Below are positions 24,801-33,273 of a DNA stretch of 64,000 nucleotides, one piece after another. Below the pieces are notes generated by a model. That model was not told where the DNA came from and ran no database searches. It was given only the letters and a program-made list of their open reading frames with translations. The stretch is from Angiostrongylus vasorum (taxonomy: Eukaryota; Nematoda; Chromadorea; Rhabditida; Metastrongylidae): positions 496,001 to 560,000 of the forward strand of contig JADANN010000462.1 of the NCBI GenBank assembly GCA_018806985.1. Reading direction: 5' to 3'. The translations under genes and the position numbers were made by a program. Each line of letters opens with the position of its first letter. Position 1 is the stretch's first letter.

Positions 24801-27800
24801 TAAAAGTACACTGCAAGAAGCAGTCTCCATGGCGTAAGGGTGTGCTCGTTTTGTCCCTTACCAATGACATTCTGTGCAACACGAGATTTGATCGGCTCTC
24901 AAAGGTTGTCTCATCGCCCGACGAGTGCACAGTGTGCGGAGTACTGAGGCTTGATTTTTTATCCTTTAACCAATGCTTTTCGCTGGAGACCCGACGTCAG
25001 CGTGGCCGCAGGCATCCTAAGGTCGTCACTACCGCAGACAGATGTTGTGAATCAGAGGGATAGTTCCCACCACCGACTAGCTTGTTGTCAAGCCGATAAT
25101 TAATTCCAGTATTGCTTTGCTCTTAGTTGGGCTTCTGGATGGGAACGTCGGACACCTTCTCAGCTTGGGATACCCTGCTAAGGTAGCAAATCCTCCACTG
25201 CACAAAGCATTTCGACACCCATAATCACCACTCAGTCATCATGAGACGGTAACAAACTTTGGGAAAGCATCTGCACTTTTTTAACGACTTCTTTCAGATA
25301 TGCTGTGTAAATCCTAGCACTTCTCATATTCGACTCGTTCCTTGGTATCCATCATCAACGAAAGTCCTCCAACTTTTTAAGTGTGGCTTCGGCTACCTGC
25401 TTGAGGATTTTCATTTCATCTTGAATATTGTTAAATGATGGTCGATCGATTCTCCCTAGAGTTCTGATGAGAAAGCCGGGTTAGAGCGTTTTCAATTGGA
25501 CTGCAGAGAGTGGTTTTTTACCGAACAAGTCCTGACATCAATTTCTTGATCTCGGAAGGATTAAAGGCATGGCGAGCCCAAAGCATGACTGAACCAGCAC
25601 TGTGCTCGTGGTGATCGACATCACTACTACCGTGCTGTTCGCCATTTAAGCACTAGTACTTCTAATCTTAAATGCTTTTATATCACCTTTTACACTGCTA
25701 TTTTACTTTCCAAGCGATGGCACTAACATTTTAAGAAAGAAGAAAAAAAAACGAAAATAAAAGGAGAACAATCTTAACCGCTTCATTTACTGCCTACTAT
25801 TTTTTAATGGCAGGGTATAATGCGAAATATAACTACAACGATACTGAGATATTTGCAAAACTCCGGACCGCAGGTGTCTGCGGTGGGGAACGAACGCGCT
25901 ATTGTCCTTTCCGGGGAGTAACGCGTTCACCACCACACCATGCAGGTCCTTCGTTTCGTCTGTCTCTCAGCTAGTTCTATCAATCTCTGCCATCAGCAAT
26001 CACCCGTCAGCGGGATTGATCTGGGGAGCGCAAATCGGCCATGAACCTAGTTAAGCTGAAGCTTTTAGTTATAATCACAATCTTACCCGCTTCGTTTACT
26101 GCCTACTATTTTTAATGGCAGGGTATAATGCGAAATATAACTACAACGATACTGAGATATTTGCAAAGCTCCAAAAATTCAGGACCCGTATGGTGTGGTG
26201 GTGAACGCGTTACTCCCGGAAAGGACAATAGCGCGTTCGTTCCCCACCGCAGACACCTGCCGTTCGGAGTTTTGCAAATATCTCAGCATCGTTGTAGTTA
26301 AAAGGAGAACCTTTATTTACAATTCCTCATTTGATCACTTTCAGATAGCTCCGAGCTCATCGATGTTATCAGCTCAGACCTATTTTGACCCAGCATATTC
26401 TCGTGAATATGCAGCTACTAGGACGGTGCTATTTAAAATTCTCGCTTTGATTTCTGCTGAAGATACACACAAGGAGTTCTTCTCTGCTAACATCATGGAC
26501 CAGACGAGAAGGGTTGAATCACTTCTTCATGTCGATCAAACACTAGCCAAGGTTATGAATTGCTTCCCCTTATTACACAAACATCAATAGAGAAATATAA
26601 CTTCCACAAAATGAGCGGTACATCATGGAAATCGTACAAATAATTTTTGCTTGATGACAAAAAGGTCGTTCAAAGCTCTTGAAGTTTGAATTCGTTTGGT
26701 TCTATAATCACTGGTGGTTTCGTAGGCTTAGGCTTAGGATTAGGATTAGGCTTAGGTCGTCACCACCACAGGCAGTCGCAGCTCTTGTGAATCAGAGGAA
26801 GATTTGCCATTATGCGACTATTTTAATATCAGGACGGTGATGGATCCTGATATTGGTTTACTCTTAGCTAGGCTTCCTGATGGGAACGCCGGACTCCTTC
26901 TGAGTTTGGGAAACCTTGCCAGGCGATGAATCCCCCGCTGTACATCGCAGTCCGACACCCAGCAACACTTCCCAGGCACGATAAGGCGGTAAACCGTTGG
27001 GAGGATTACTTTTACTACTTATCCTTACTAATACTCCTTAAGGGTTCTATAATCATTGATGGGTTCATAGGTACTTTTTAAAAAATCTGAAAACGACGGA
27101 AATTATTAGTCCCTTAGCTGATTTGTTGAGATAGACTACTTTAAACTTTCGTCTGTAAATGGTTGAATATTTTTATAGCATGCTTTGGTTTTCCTACAGT
27201 ATTTGCAACTTTTAGCATCATCGGGTAATCTATTCTTTTCAGATCGTAGAAGAAACACAATTCAACGATGATTTAACCACGGTAACATTAGATGAACTTC
27301 AAAAAACTCTACGATCGGTTAGTAACGTTGAAACAAAGCGAAATAACATTCGATAACCAATAAGAGGACACAATATTCGGTTGATATAAAATTTCTATGG
27401 CTGTTGAAACTCAATGGTTAGAGGTGACATGCCATACACATGAGGTCGTTGGTTCGATCCCCGCGATCCAAGTTAACCAAGCCTTCCATCTCTCCGAGGT
27501 CGGCAAACTGGCACCAGGCTTGTGTGGGGGAGGATGGTAGAACTGACCATGACACACCGTTAGACCACCGCAAGTCATTGCACTGAGCAGATATAGATTC
27601 AAATTACCTCTAACGATGACGAAGTCGAATACGCGACGCATCTCTCAGAGATGGATCAACGTCGAACGCTTTATTCTTTATCCTTTATAATTTCCATAGC
27701 AAATATCTGTTTTAAGCAAAGATCTTCATTTGCTTCAATTTTGAACTTTTACGGATTTTACAGATTTCAACTGTTGCAAAATGTTTCTACAGATTGACTG

Positions 27801-30800
27801 GTTTCACTATGTCACTGCTCTCTTGCCACTTCGTCTTCGTCACACGGTGACAGCACAACCATTTCGAATAGTACAATTCAGAACCGTGCAACGGTTAGAA
27901 GAGTTCACGATGAATATAGATGAACAGACCATGTCGGACTACCTCCATTGGAAGGTGGATTCGAATCGCTTAATGTTTTACATTCTTCCAAATGTATAGT
28001 GGGAACGCTGCTCAACAATACATCAACGCTAGACATTGATCATAACGCTAATCCGATCAATAAGCAACTATTCTTTGCGTTTTGCAGTATGTTTATCGAT
28101 ATCTGGATTGAGATGATAATCAGTGTTCCCAAAAAAGGGATAAATGAAGCCGTGAAAGATGGTAACAGCCAAAGTTCTCATTTTATAGGTAATTTTTCAC
28201 TATGGAAGCTTTCTAGGTAGAAGATTTCAACTCTTGTTGGAAGTAAGTAAATTTCTAGTCTACTTAAACTTGCTTATCCTTATTCTTTTCTTTGGTCAGC
28301 AAATCTATGTGAAACCGCATACTGCTTTTTCTGTTTATTTCTCCCTATTCAGGAATTCCAAAGTCAACTTTATGGAGTGAAGGGAAGAAATCTAACTAAC
28401 GACTGCGTGAAACTTACAACAGAAACTTTTAGAGACATAGCAGGAAAAACATTACTTAGAACAACACTTTGATTTTGGCAGCGGTGAGCCTCTGATGGAT
28501 TGGAGAGAAAACATGAGCTTTCTAGGAATGTGCTTATTTTTTTTGCAGTGTTTGCTGTGAAAGAACTAATTGAGGACATTCGTAGTGCATTCATGGAGCT
28601 CTTAGTCGAAAATAACTGGATGGATGAAAGTACAAAGAAACGAGCTCGTGAAAAAGTAAGGCAATCCGCTATAGAGAGGAGGTCACTACGATACCAAGCG
28701 ATTTCTTTGCCGGTTCAAAGATTTTCTCTAAGAAAAAGAATATTCTAAATGGGAAAAAAAATAATCTTGGAAAGCGAAAAAAGAGAACACCAATGCGAAT
28801 CGTAGTGTTTTAATGCCACGCCGTAAAAATGAGTAATCCAACCAAATGATGCTGAGATATTTGCAAAACCCTGGACCGCAGGTGTTTGCGGTGGGAAACG
28901 GACGCGCCATAACCCTTTCGGGATCTAACGCATTCACCAGCACACCATGTGGGTCTTTCGTTTCGCCTGTTTCTCAGCTAGTTCTATCGATCAGTGCCAT
29001 CAGCAATTATCCGTCAACGGGAAGGACCCGTATGGTGGTGGTGAAGGGGTTAGTCTACGGAAAGGGTAATAGTGTGTTCGTTCCCCACCGCAGACACCTG
29101 AGGTACTGAGTTTTGCAAATATCCAGCGTCATTGTGGTTGTATCGCACATAATACCCTGCCGTGAAAAGTGTAATAGGCGTTTAATAAAAAGTTAACGTT
29201 GAGTAATCTAAGTTATTATCATACTTCTATGCCAATGCCATACGAGATTTCGTCGGCTATGATAAGAGAATCTTCAACGAAACAGAACAAAAGGAAAAAG
29301 TATTCGAATGTAAGTTAAATACCTATCTATTGAAAACCATAGAATTTGTCGATAGCGACGATATGTGTATTTTTAAGTTACATTTCACTTCACAAAATTC
29401 GTTCTACGACATTGTGATGGCAGTTAATCGATGGGGACAAGAAAGAACATTCATGAGATTGGAGCAACTGAACAGTCGTGACGTATTCGACACGTCAGTG
29501 GCAGAAGTGAACGCCTTCTATGATACCAATCAGAATCAAATCGGTAGATATTTGATTTCTTACAATTTCATGTACCACGAATACAAAATACTTACATTTT
29601 CAATAAAGCAATCACTGCGGGAATTCTACAGTCTCCGTTCTTCAATGCTTCGTTGCCAAGGTATGGACATATTCAAGAATTTTGCTGAAGTACTAAGCTT
29701 CATACTGATATCGGTGCTTTCAAGTGTCAAAGTATTATTCACATTTTTAAAATTGGTAGTTAGAAAATCTCGGTATTGATCAATCCCTGAAGGTGCGCTA
29801 TGCATTCGACTTCACTAAGGTGACTCGTTAGGGTGACTGAATGCATATCTGGCCTTTACAACGACTCTCGGTGGTCTACCGATGCATCGAGCCAATGCTG
29901 CAATCCTCTCAGACAAGTCTGGCACCAATTTGGCGACTCTGTGAGGATAGAGGGCTTGGTGGGCTTATAGCGCAGGGATCGTCTCCATGTGTATTGCAGG
30001 GCGCCTCCGACCACTGCGCTACACGCGCCCTGTGATAGTAGACTGTGCAAAACACCTGACATTGATCGGTCCCTTGACGATGCGCCATGCATTCTACTGC
30101 ATTGTAGTATCACTGAGATCATAGAATCTATATCTGGCCACCGAGATAATTTTTTTAAACCAATTTTCCAACCTGGGAGGCAAAGACAGCGCAGTTTGTC
30201 ACAGATGCGAGGAGGAACAGAACACAATAGGTGCATTGCTTGCAGGCCACCTTGAACCACTGCGCTAGACGCGATTAGACGTAGTATAATCAGTAATATA
30301 TGTACCACATTAATGAAAAGCATTAGCAAACTGTGTATCACTAGAAGACTTAAATATTGGCTATCAGCAAAACATAAAAATGAAACTATATTCTGACAAA
30401 ATATTCCCGAAGGTTGATGAATTATGGTGCAATTGGCGCGGTCATTGGACATGAGGTCACACATGGATTTGATGATAGTGGTAGGTTTTGCAGGTACATA
30501 AGGAATTAGCTCGAATCAATTTTTTAAAGCTAATATTTGTTTAAGGAGCATCTTATGACAAACTAGGCAATAGAAAGAACTGGTGGAATAAAATAACGTA
30601 TAAGAACTTCGAGGTCAAGAAGAAATGCTTCGAGAAACAGTACGGAAATATCCCTGTCAAAGATGTCAACGTTAAGGTGAGCCTATGATAATGAAACATT
30701 TTTTTTACCTTAGCAAAAACCGAATGACTCAGCTGCTGCTTACTTGTGGCCAAGCTTTTTTTTTCGTTCCTATATAATGACAAGGGCGCGTGTGGCGCAG

Positions 30801-32296
30801 TAGTCGGAGATGCCCAGCAACGCACACATGGGATCGATCCCAGAGCCTATGGCCCACCAAGTCCTCCATCCCTACGGGGTCGGCGAATTGCTACCAGACT
30901 TGTCTGGGAGAATAGCAGCGCTGGCTAGATAGATCGGTAGGCCACCGCGAGTCATTGTAAAGGCCAGATATGGATTCAATCACCTCCAAACGTAATGATG
31001 CTTAATGAAGTCGAATTCATGGCGCATCCCTTAGGGATTGATCAACACCGAGTGCTTTATTATCCTTTAATATAATGAGAATGAAACAAATGCACAGTTG
31101 TGTTCCATTTTATCAATAACATCGAAAGTTTTTCTGGAATTCTCATTGCCCTGGCTCCCTTCAGTAAATGTGTGAAAACATATAGAATGTAGAAGAGAAT
31201 TTTGCAAGTAATCAAACGTTTCCAGATTGATGGAAAGCGAACTGAAGGCGAAAATATCGCCGACAATGGAGGAATACGAGCTGCCATTCGGGTGCGTTCT
31301 TGAGTGTGAAACATCCGACCTCACCAGAAGATTCAAGTAGCCTAAGATTTTTTCACTCCTTACAAAAAAATACATCGCAATTCAGGCCGCCCTACGTTTG
31401 TCTGAGCGCACTTCTGAGCAATTCACTATTGGCGGATTGGAGGACTTTACTCCGATGCAGTATTTTTTCATGAGCTACGCATTCGTAAGACTAGATTGCC
31501 TAATGAAAGACTTTTTTTCGCCATTATTGAATTATTATTATTGTTATTATTATTAATTAATATTGTTAATTATCATTATTAATTGTTATTATTGATTATT
31601 ATTATTATTAATTATTATTACTAATTGTTATTATTGTAAACCACTGATAGAGAAAAGTTCTAGTAATGGGACAAAAGAAACCACACAAAATTGAAACATG
31701 ACTGAATAAAACGATGAGATACTATTCCGAATCCGATTCGTGTACTTACTTACTTGATATTTGAGCGGCCCGTCCTCACTAGTTGTGTGGGCCCCAGCAT
31801 AATCACCATTTTTCGGAGATTTGCTGGTTAAGCCATTGTGGTTCCCTAGAATCCAGAGGACAGCCTGGCCAAAGTCTGCTCCACGTCATCACCACGACAG
31901 GCAGTCGCGGCCCTTGTGGATCAGAGGGAGATTTACCACCATGCGACTAGTTTATCCCAGGACGGTGGTGGATCCTTGTATAATCTCGCCGCTGTACATC
32001 GCAGTCCGATACGCAGGAACACCTCCCAGCCACGATGAGGCCGTAAACCGTTGGGAGGAGATTCGTATAATGATAAAGAAAAGTAAATACACATTCTATT
32101 TTCAAGCATTTCCTTGCAGATGTGGTGTGGAAGCATTCGAAGGGCGATGTTACTTGATATTCTGGCAACGGATGTTCATCCTCCAGACATGTACCGAGTG
32201 AACGTCGTGCTGTCCAACCAACCAGAATTTGCACGAACATTCGATTGTAAGCGTAACAATAACATGAACCCAGAAAATACATGTACTTTATGGTAG
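15642..32296 (+). CDS. Neprilysin-like zinc metallopeptidase (M13 family), 17 exons
   Basis: Exons: 15642-15864, 18474-18676, 19341-19529, 20990-21107, 26345-26551, 27243-27317, 27793-27993, 28353-28483, 28549-28655, 29213-29299 (or 29309), 29378-29543, 29609-29660, 30413-30480, 30546-30676, 31226-31291, 31386-31484, 32120-32296. Codon phases agree across the joins once one extra A is ignored in exon 2 and one in exon 8, giving about 765 residues, normal for M13 proteases. An N-terminal hydrophobic stretch (signal peptide or anchor) is followed by [16 protein letters not shown], then VNAFY, zinc motif [13 protein letters not shown] and a terminal CTLW. The family cuts short peptides on the amino side of hydrophobic residues outside the cell. 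The start was placed at the ATG that opens the signal sequence; an in-frame ATG lies at 15588. The frameshifts may be sequencing errors or mark a decaying gene. Confidence 0.92.
15991..16272 (+). repeat. Family S SINE, copy S3
   Basis: GGGCGCACGTGGGCGCAGTG head, GGGATCGATTCCCGC B-box region, tail GAGCTTCGTCC. Lies in the first duplicated unit. Confidence 0.85.
16288..16531 (+). mobile_element. PLE endonuclease C-terminus, duplicate 1
   Basis: Translates as [20 protein letters not shown] and [14 protein letters not shown] then a stop, the usual end of a PLE GIY-YIG domain. It stops before the intron and ribozyme that follow in duplicate 2. Confidence 0.75.
16540..16714 (+). pseudogene. Duplicated 3' half of M13 exon 1
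   Basis: Identical to 15691-15864 apart from the extra T that breaks the frame. It lacks the signal-peptide part and lies inside intron 1, so it is not expected to be coding. Confidence 0.8.
16842..17122 (+). repeat. Family S SINE, copy S4
   Basis: Duplicate of S3, 851 bp downstream. Confidence 0.85.
17140..17590 (+). mobile_element. PLE 3' end, duplicate 2, with intron and ribozyme-like motif
   Basis: The endonuclease C-terminus as in duplicate 1 (about 17190-17304, with one extra A near 17231), then exon block ending AGAAAGCG, intron 17391-17509 (GTGAGT...TTTCCAG), then GCTCTGAGAAAGG, GCCGAGACCTC and the tail AATAACACCTCGTG. Confidence 0.75.
17510..17546 (+). ncRNA. Hammerhead-like motif, family 2, degenerate
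   Basis: GCT-CTGAGAA-AGGC...GCC-GAGA-CCTC-AGCTT. G8 of the core, GAAA and the stem III palindrome are altered, so it is probably inactive. Confidence 0.35.
17591..18240 (+). other. Intron 1 sequence, no other feature
   Basis: AT-rich; nothing recognised. Confidence 0.4.
18245..18400 (+). repeat. Family P repeat
   Basis: GCAAAACTCCGGACCGTAGG to CACCACACCATGCGAGTC, just upstream of M13 exon 2. Confidence 0.75.
18474..18676 (+). CDS. M13 peptidase exon 2
   Basis: Acceptor AATTCCAG. Encodes [20 protein letters not shown] then [16 protein letters not shown], the diagnostic M13 N-terminal block with conserved cysteines. A run of eight A at 18651-18658 puts the frame into a TGA. Seven A would lead in phase to exon 3. 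Confidence 0.85.
18772..19052 (+). repeat. Family S SINE, copy S5 (well preserved)
   Basis: The 5' GGGCGCG is complementary to CGCGCCC about 58 bases later, like a tRNA acceptor stem. TAGCGCAGTGG is A-box-like and GGGATCGATTCCC is in the T-arm/B-box position. Confidence 0.88.
19341..19529 (+). CDS. M13 peptidase exon 3
   Basis: Acceptor TTCATATAG, donor ATGAG/GTAAGC. Contains [16 protein letters not shown], matching the FYKKC block of the family. Confidence 0.8.
19640..19935 (+). repeat. Family T SINE, copy 2 (5' truncated)
   Basis: Shares CTCATC-C, CTAGGACTCCAGG and GGATGCGAGGAAACGAATCG with the copy at 51228. Confidence 0.6.
19946..20480 (+). other. Intron 3 sequence, no feature
   Basis: Nothing recognised. 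Confidence 0.4.
20485..20872 (+). repeat. Family R repeat, full-length
   Basis: Head CCTCCCAACG, body as in the 2878 copy, 3' end AGTGCGGGCCATCC...CCAAGTAAATA, the tail also found on RTE copies. Confidence 0.8.
20990..21107 (+). CDS. M13 peptidase exon 4
   Basis: Acceptor ATATTTTCAG, donor CAG/GTCGGT. Encodes [20 protein letters not shown], in phase with exon 3. Confidence 0.8.
21108..21520 (+). other. Intron 4 sequence, no feature
   Basis: Nothing recognised before the SINE at 21523. Confidence 0.4.
21523..21785 (+). repeat. Family S SINE, copy S6
   Basis: GGGCGCGAGTAACGCAGTGG head and a near-canonical B box GGTTCGATGCC. Confidence 0.82.
21880..22165 (-). repeat. Family P repeat, diverged
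   Basis: CCGTTGACGGGTGATTG, GAGAGAAAGGTAAAACGA, GTCCGAGTTTTGCAAATATC and TACCCTGCCGTGAAAA in family P order. Confidence 0.7.
22195..24930 (-). mobile_element. RTE-type non-LTR retrotransposon remnant, in M13 intron 4
   Basis: Minus strand, right to left: [16 protein letters not shown] (about 24455-24405, the endonuclease GDFNA motif altered to ADVNA), [20 protein letters not shown] (about 24280-24220), [20 protein letters not shown] (about 24000-23940), then RT pieces [13 protein letters not shown] (about 23135-23095), [16 protein letters not shown] (about 23040-22995, the catalytic FADD), [20 protein letters not shown] and [16 protein letters not shown] (about 22805-22640), and a tail near 22195-22225. 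It covers nearly the whole element but stops and frameshifts make it inactive. Confidence 0.88.
25020..25255 (-). repeat. Family R repeat, diverged
   Basis: CGTCACTACCGCAGACAG, TTGGGCTTCTGGATGGGAAC and CATCATGAGACGGTAA in reversed family R order. Confidence 0.65.
25256..25810 (+). other. Intron 4 sequence, no clear feature
   Basis: Possibly the decayed 5' part of the RTE copy; not resolvable by eye. Confidence 0.35.
25815..26305. repeat. Family P repeats: one full copy (+), then partial (+) and inverted (-) copies
   Basis: 25815-26090 is a full copy. 26110-26170 restarts the same head GGCAGGGTATAATGCGAAAT. 26180-26305 is the reverse orientation. The cluster ends about 40 bp before the acceptor of M13 exon 5. 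Confidence 0.8.
26345..26551 (+). CDS. M13 peptidase exon 5
   Basis: Acceptor CACTTTCAG, donor AAG/GTTATG, phase 0 on both sides, 69 codons. Fits the [16 protein letters not shown] segment of M13 lobes. The intron before it is about 5.2 kb and holds most of an RTE remnant. Confidence 0.8.
26723..26756 (+). repeat. Interstitial telomere-type repeat, TTAGGC/TTAGGA
   Basis: Six hexamer steps TAGGC-TTAGGC-TTAGGA-TTAGGA-TTAGGC-TTAGG. TTAGGC is the nematode telomere unit. The tract abuts a family R copy. Confidence 0.8.
26757..27005 (-). repeat. Family R repeat ending in telomere-type tract
   Basis: Reversed family R from CGTCACCACCACAGGCAGTC to CGGTAAACCGTTGGGAGG. Its 3' third, including the RTE-like tail, is absent and the telomere-type tract stands there instead. 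Confidence 0.8.
27243..27317 (+). CDS. M13 peptidase exon 6
   Basis: Acceptor TTCTTTTCAG, donor TCG/GTTAGT. Encodes [17 protein letters not shown], the M(T)LxELQ block preceding IDW. Confidence 0.8.
27398..27690 (+). repeat. Family S SINE, copy S7
   Basis: Contains a canonical B box GGTTCGATCC at 27451-27460 and the body CCAGGCTTGTGTGGG. Confidence 0.78.
27793..27993 (+). CDS. M13 peptidase exon 7
   Basis: Acceptor GTTTCTACAG. Encodes [12 protein letters not shown] then [23 protein letters not shown]. Donor AAT/GTATAG joins exon 8 in phase. An earlier donor AAG/GTGGAT at 27955 would shorten it. Confidence 0.75.
28353..28483 (+). CDS. M13 peptidase exon 8, frameshifted
   Basis: Acceptor CCTATTCAG. 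Encodes [20 protein letters not shown]. One extra A near 28458 shifts the frame to a TGA. The next frame gives EQHFDFGS, the expected family sequence, and joins exon 9 correctly. Confidence 0.8.
28549..28655 (+). CDS. M13 peptidase exon 9
   Basis: Acceptor TTTTTTGCAG, donor AAA/GTAAGG. Encodes [18 protein letters not shown] and [12 protein letters not shown], the conserved WMD-ETKK block. Confidence 0.85.
28840..29195. repeat. Family P repeats, inverted pair in M13 intron 9
   Basis: The left copy 28845-29020 (+) and right copy 29022-29190 (-) are reverse complements around a centre near 29021. The right copy ends about 20 bp before M13 exon 10. Confidence 0.8.
29213..29309 (+). CDS. M13 peptidase exon 10, ends uncertain
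   Basis: Encodes [20 protein letters not shown], matching the family IGYPD block. The acceptor CTAAG at 29212 adds six residues (LLSYFY). The donor is either AAA/GTATTC at 29300, which keeps phase with exon 11, or the stronger GAAT/GTAAGT at 29310, which does not. Confidence 0.65.
29378..29543 (+). CDS. M13 peptidase exon 11
   Basis: Encodes [15 protein letters not shown] and [18 protein letters not shown] is the substrate-binding NAxY-type motif of neprilysins. Acceptor TTTTTAAG, donor TCG/GTAGAT. Confidence 0.8.
29609..29660 (+). CDS. M13 peptidase exon 12
   Basis: Short exon encoding [16 protein letters not shown], matching the family FPAGILQPPFF block. Acceptor AATAAAG, donor AAG/GTATGG. 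Confidence 0.8.
29778..30033 (-). repeat. Family S SINE, copy S8
   Basis: Reverse copy from GATCAATCCCTGAAGG to CTACACGCGCCC, in M13 intron 12. Confidence 0.82.
30075..30275 (-). repeat. Family S SINE, copy S9, diverged
   Basis: GCGCCATGCATTCTACTGC, ATATCTGGCC and AACCACTGCGCTAGACGCG in reversed order. Confidence 0.65.
30413..30480 (+). CDS. M13 peptidase exon 13, zinc-binding HEVTH
   Basis: Encodes [26 protein letters not shown] (codons 30450-30464) is the HExxH motif with the two zinc-binding histidines and catalytic glutamate. It is intact. Confidence 0.93.
30546..30676 (+). CDS. M13 peptidase exon 14
   Basis: Encodes [20 protein letters not shown] and CFEKQYGN, the family NWW/C...QY block. 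Phase 1 entry, phase 0 exit at GTTAAG/GTGAGC. Confidence 0.85.
30784..31070 (+). repeat. Family S SINE, copy S10
   Basis: GGGCGCGTGTGGCGCAGTAG head, GGATCGATCCC, body and ATTGATCAACACCGAG end. In M13 intron 14. Confidence 0.85.
31226..31291 (+). CDS. M13 peptidase exon 15, third zinc ligand
   Basis: Encodes [25 protein letters not shown] supplies the third zinc ligand (Glu) and the Asp that positions the histidine. Confidence 0.92.
31386..31484 (+). CDS. M13 peptidase exon 16
   Basis: Encodes [21 protein letters not shown], matching the family GLxxFTxxQLFFLxFA block. Donor TTC/GTAAGA. Confidence 0.88.
31524..31640. repeat. TTA/ATT-rich microsatellite
   Basis: About 115 bp of irregular TTATTA/ATTAAT units in M13 intron 16. 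Confidence 0.9.
31744..32060 (-). repeat. Family R repeat with internal deletion
   Basis: Starts with the reversed RTE-like tail region (GCGGCCCGTCCTCACTAG), ends CGTAAACCGTTGGGAGG. About 70 bp of the body is missing near 31980. It lies 60 bp before M13 exon 17. Confidence 0.8.
32120..32296 (+). CDS. M13 peptidase terminal exon 17
   Basis: Acceptor TTCCTTGCAG. Encodes [40 protein letters not shown] and [10 protein letters not shown] then TAG. The terminal CxxW and the TDVHxPxxYRVN block are typical of M13. Confidence 0.92.
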   Translation: MWCGSIRRAMLLDILATDVHPPDMYRVNVVLSNQPEFARTFDCKRNNNMNPENTCTLW

Positions 32297-32495
32297 TCGA
32301 CAGCTGCTATGGAACGTATTGCCTAAGAAACTTATAAAGGCACACTCAGAAACTGCTCAGCTTCACGATTCTCGATGTGATGGTTCTCGTGATGAAACCT
32401 GTTGAGCTCTCAAAATTGTTGTAAATTAATATCAATCAGGTTAAATTCCCGGAAAATAATGACCATTTCGTCTTATAAATATCCTTTAGCCTTCC

Positions 32496-32501
32496 AATAA
32501 A
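32496..32501 (+). terminator. Candidate polyadenylation signal of the M13 gene
   Basis: AATAAA 200 nt after the stop codon, the first one downstream on the coding strand. Confidence 0.5.
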
Positions 32502-32889
32502 CTTTTTGCACCTCTATGTTCACTCTATGCGTAATTTAAAACGGATTTAACACACTCATAACGAGTTTGGGTTTTGTTGCGAAATACATGAGAAAAATTA
32601 GAACATCCGTGTGGACAGTACTCCTTTTTGGTGACGAAATTCTGCTCTTAGACAATATCACTAATGGATAGACATAAGATTTGGGATGCTTATAAAGAAC
32701 AGCAACATTCACAGAGACCAGCAACGATATGGACCAGTACACTTGTTGAACACTGAGCCAAAGTGTTTCCAGCTGGAGTTTTTGTGTTATATTAATTAAA
32801 GTCGATTAGGAAACTGGATGAGGGTCACGAGTGGCCTTAGTGAATGAAAGGTGTATTAGAATTGATGACATGACGATGACCTGTCAAAA

Positions 32890-33025
32890 CACTGATTAGT
32901 TCGCAAAACTCCGGACAGCAGGTGTATGCGGTCCGGGGGTTTTGCAATATCTCAGCATAATTGGAGTTATATTTCGCAATATACCCTGCCGTTGAAAAGA
33001 GTAGGCAGTAAGAAAAAAGGTTAAA
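32890..33025 (-). repeat. Family P hairpin relic
   Basis: 32901-32945 is a tight hairpin: GCAAAACTCCGGAC against GTCCGGGGGTTTTGC, then the family P end with TACCCTGCCGTTGAAAA. Confidence 0.7.
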
Positions 33026-33132
33026 ACACTGATTAGTGTTTACTAGACCAATTACTTCCTATCCATATTAGTTGAAGAAGATTGTTATACAGCCTCTAGA
33101 GCATCTATCTTCACCGAACTAAAAAGTTTCAG

Positions 33133-33273
33133 GAGAAATGGGTCAGTGAAATTAATCGGGTATTTGACTTTGTGTTGAAGGACATACCGAAAGGTTACCT
33201 GAGAAAATATCATTATTTGTGGACAAATCGCATCTTTGAAAAAGAAGCTAACCCTCTCGTGACAACACCCTAA
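33133..33273 (+). CDS. Candidate terminal exon, unrecognised protein
   Basis: Acceptor AAAGTTTCAG/GAG, then 46 codons and TAA. The translation has EKWVSEINRVFDFVLKDIPK then GYLRKYHYLWTNRIFEKEAN. The amino acid make-up and lack of stops look like real coding sequence and the other frames are closed. I do not recognise the family. It lies 840 bp after the M13 stop and could be the end of another gene or a relic. Confidence 0.4.
   Translation, partial: EKWVSEINRVFDFVLKDIPKGYLRKYHYLWTNRIFEKEANPLVTTP

Noticed and set aside
24727..25063. Host gene on either strand
   Set aside because: Both frames fall in the 5' flank of the RTE remnant and show no domain.
26723..26756. Chromosome end
   Set aside because: The telomere-type tract is only about 34 bp, partly degenerate, and lies inside an intron of a gene that continues on both sides.
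28089..28160. Extra neprilysin exon after GCGTTTTGCAG
   Set aside because: It reads YVYRYLD then TGA, and exon 7 joins exon 8 in phase without it.
29856..30464. 202-codon minus-strand frame as a gene
   Set aside because: It covers two family S SINEs and is antisense to neprilysin exon 13.
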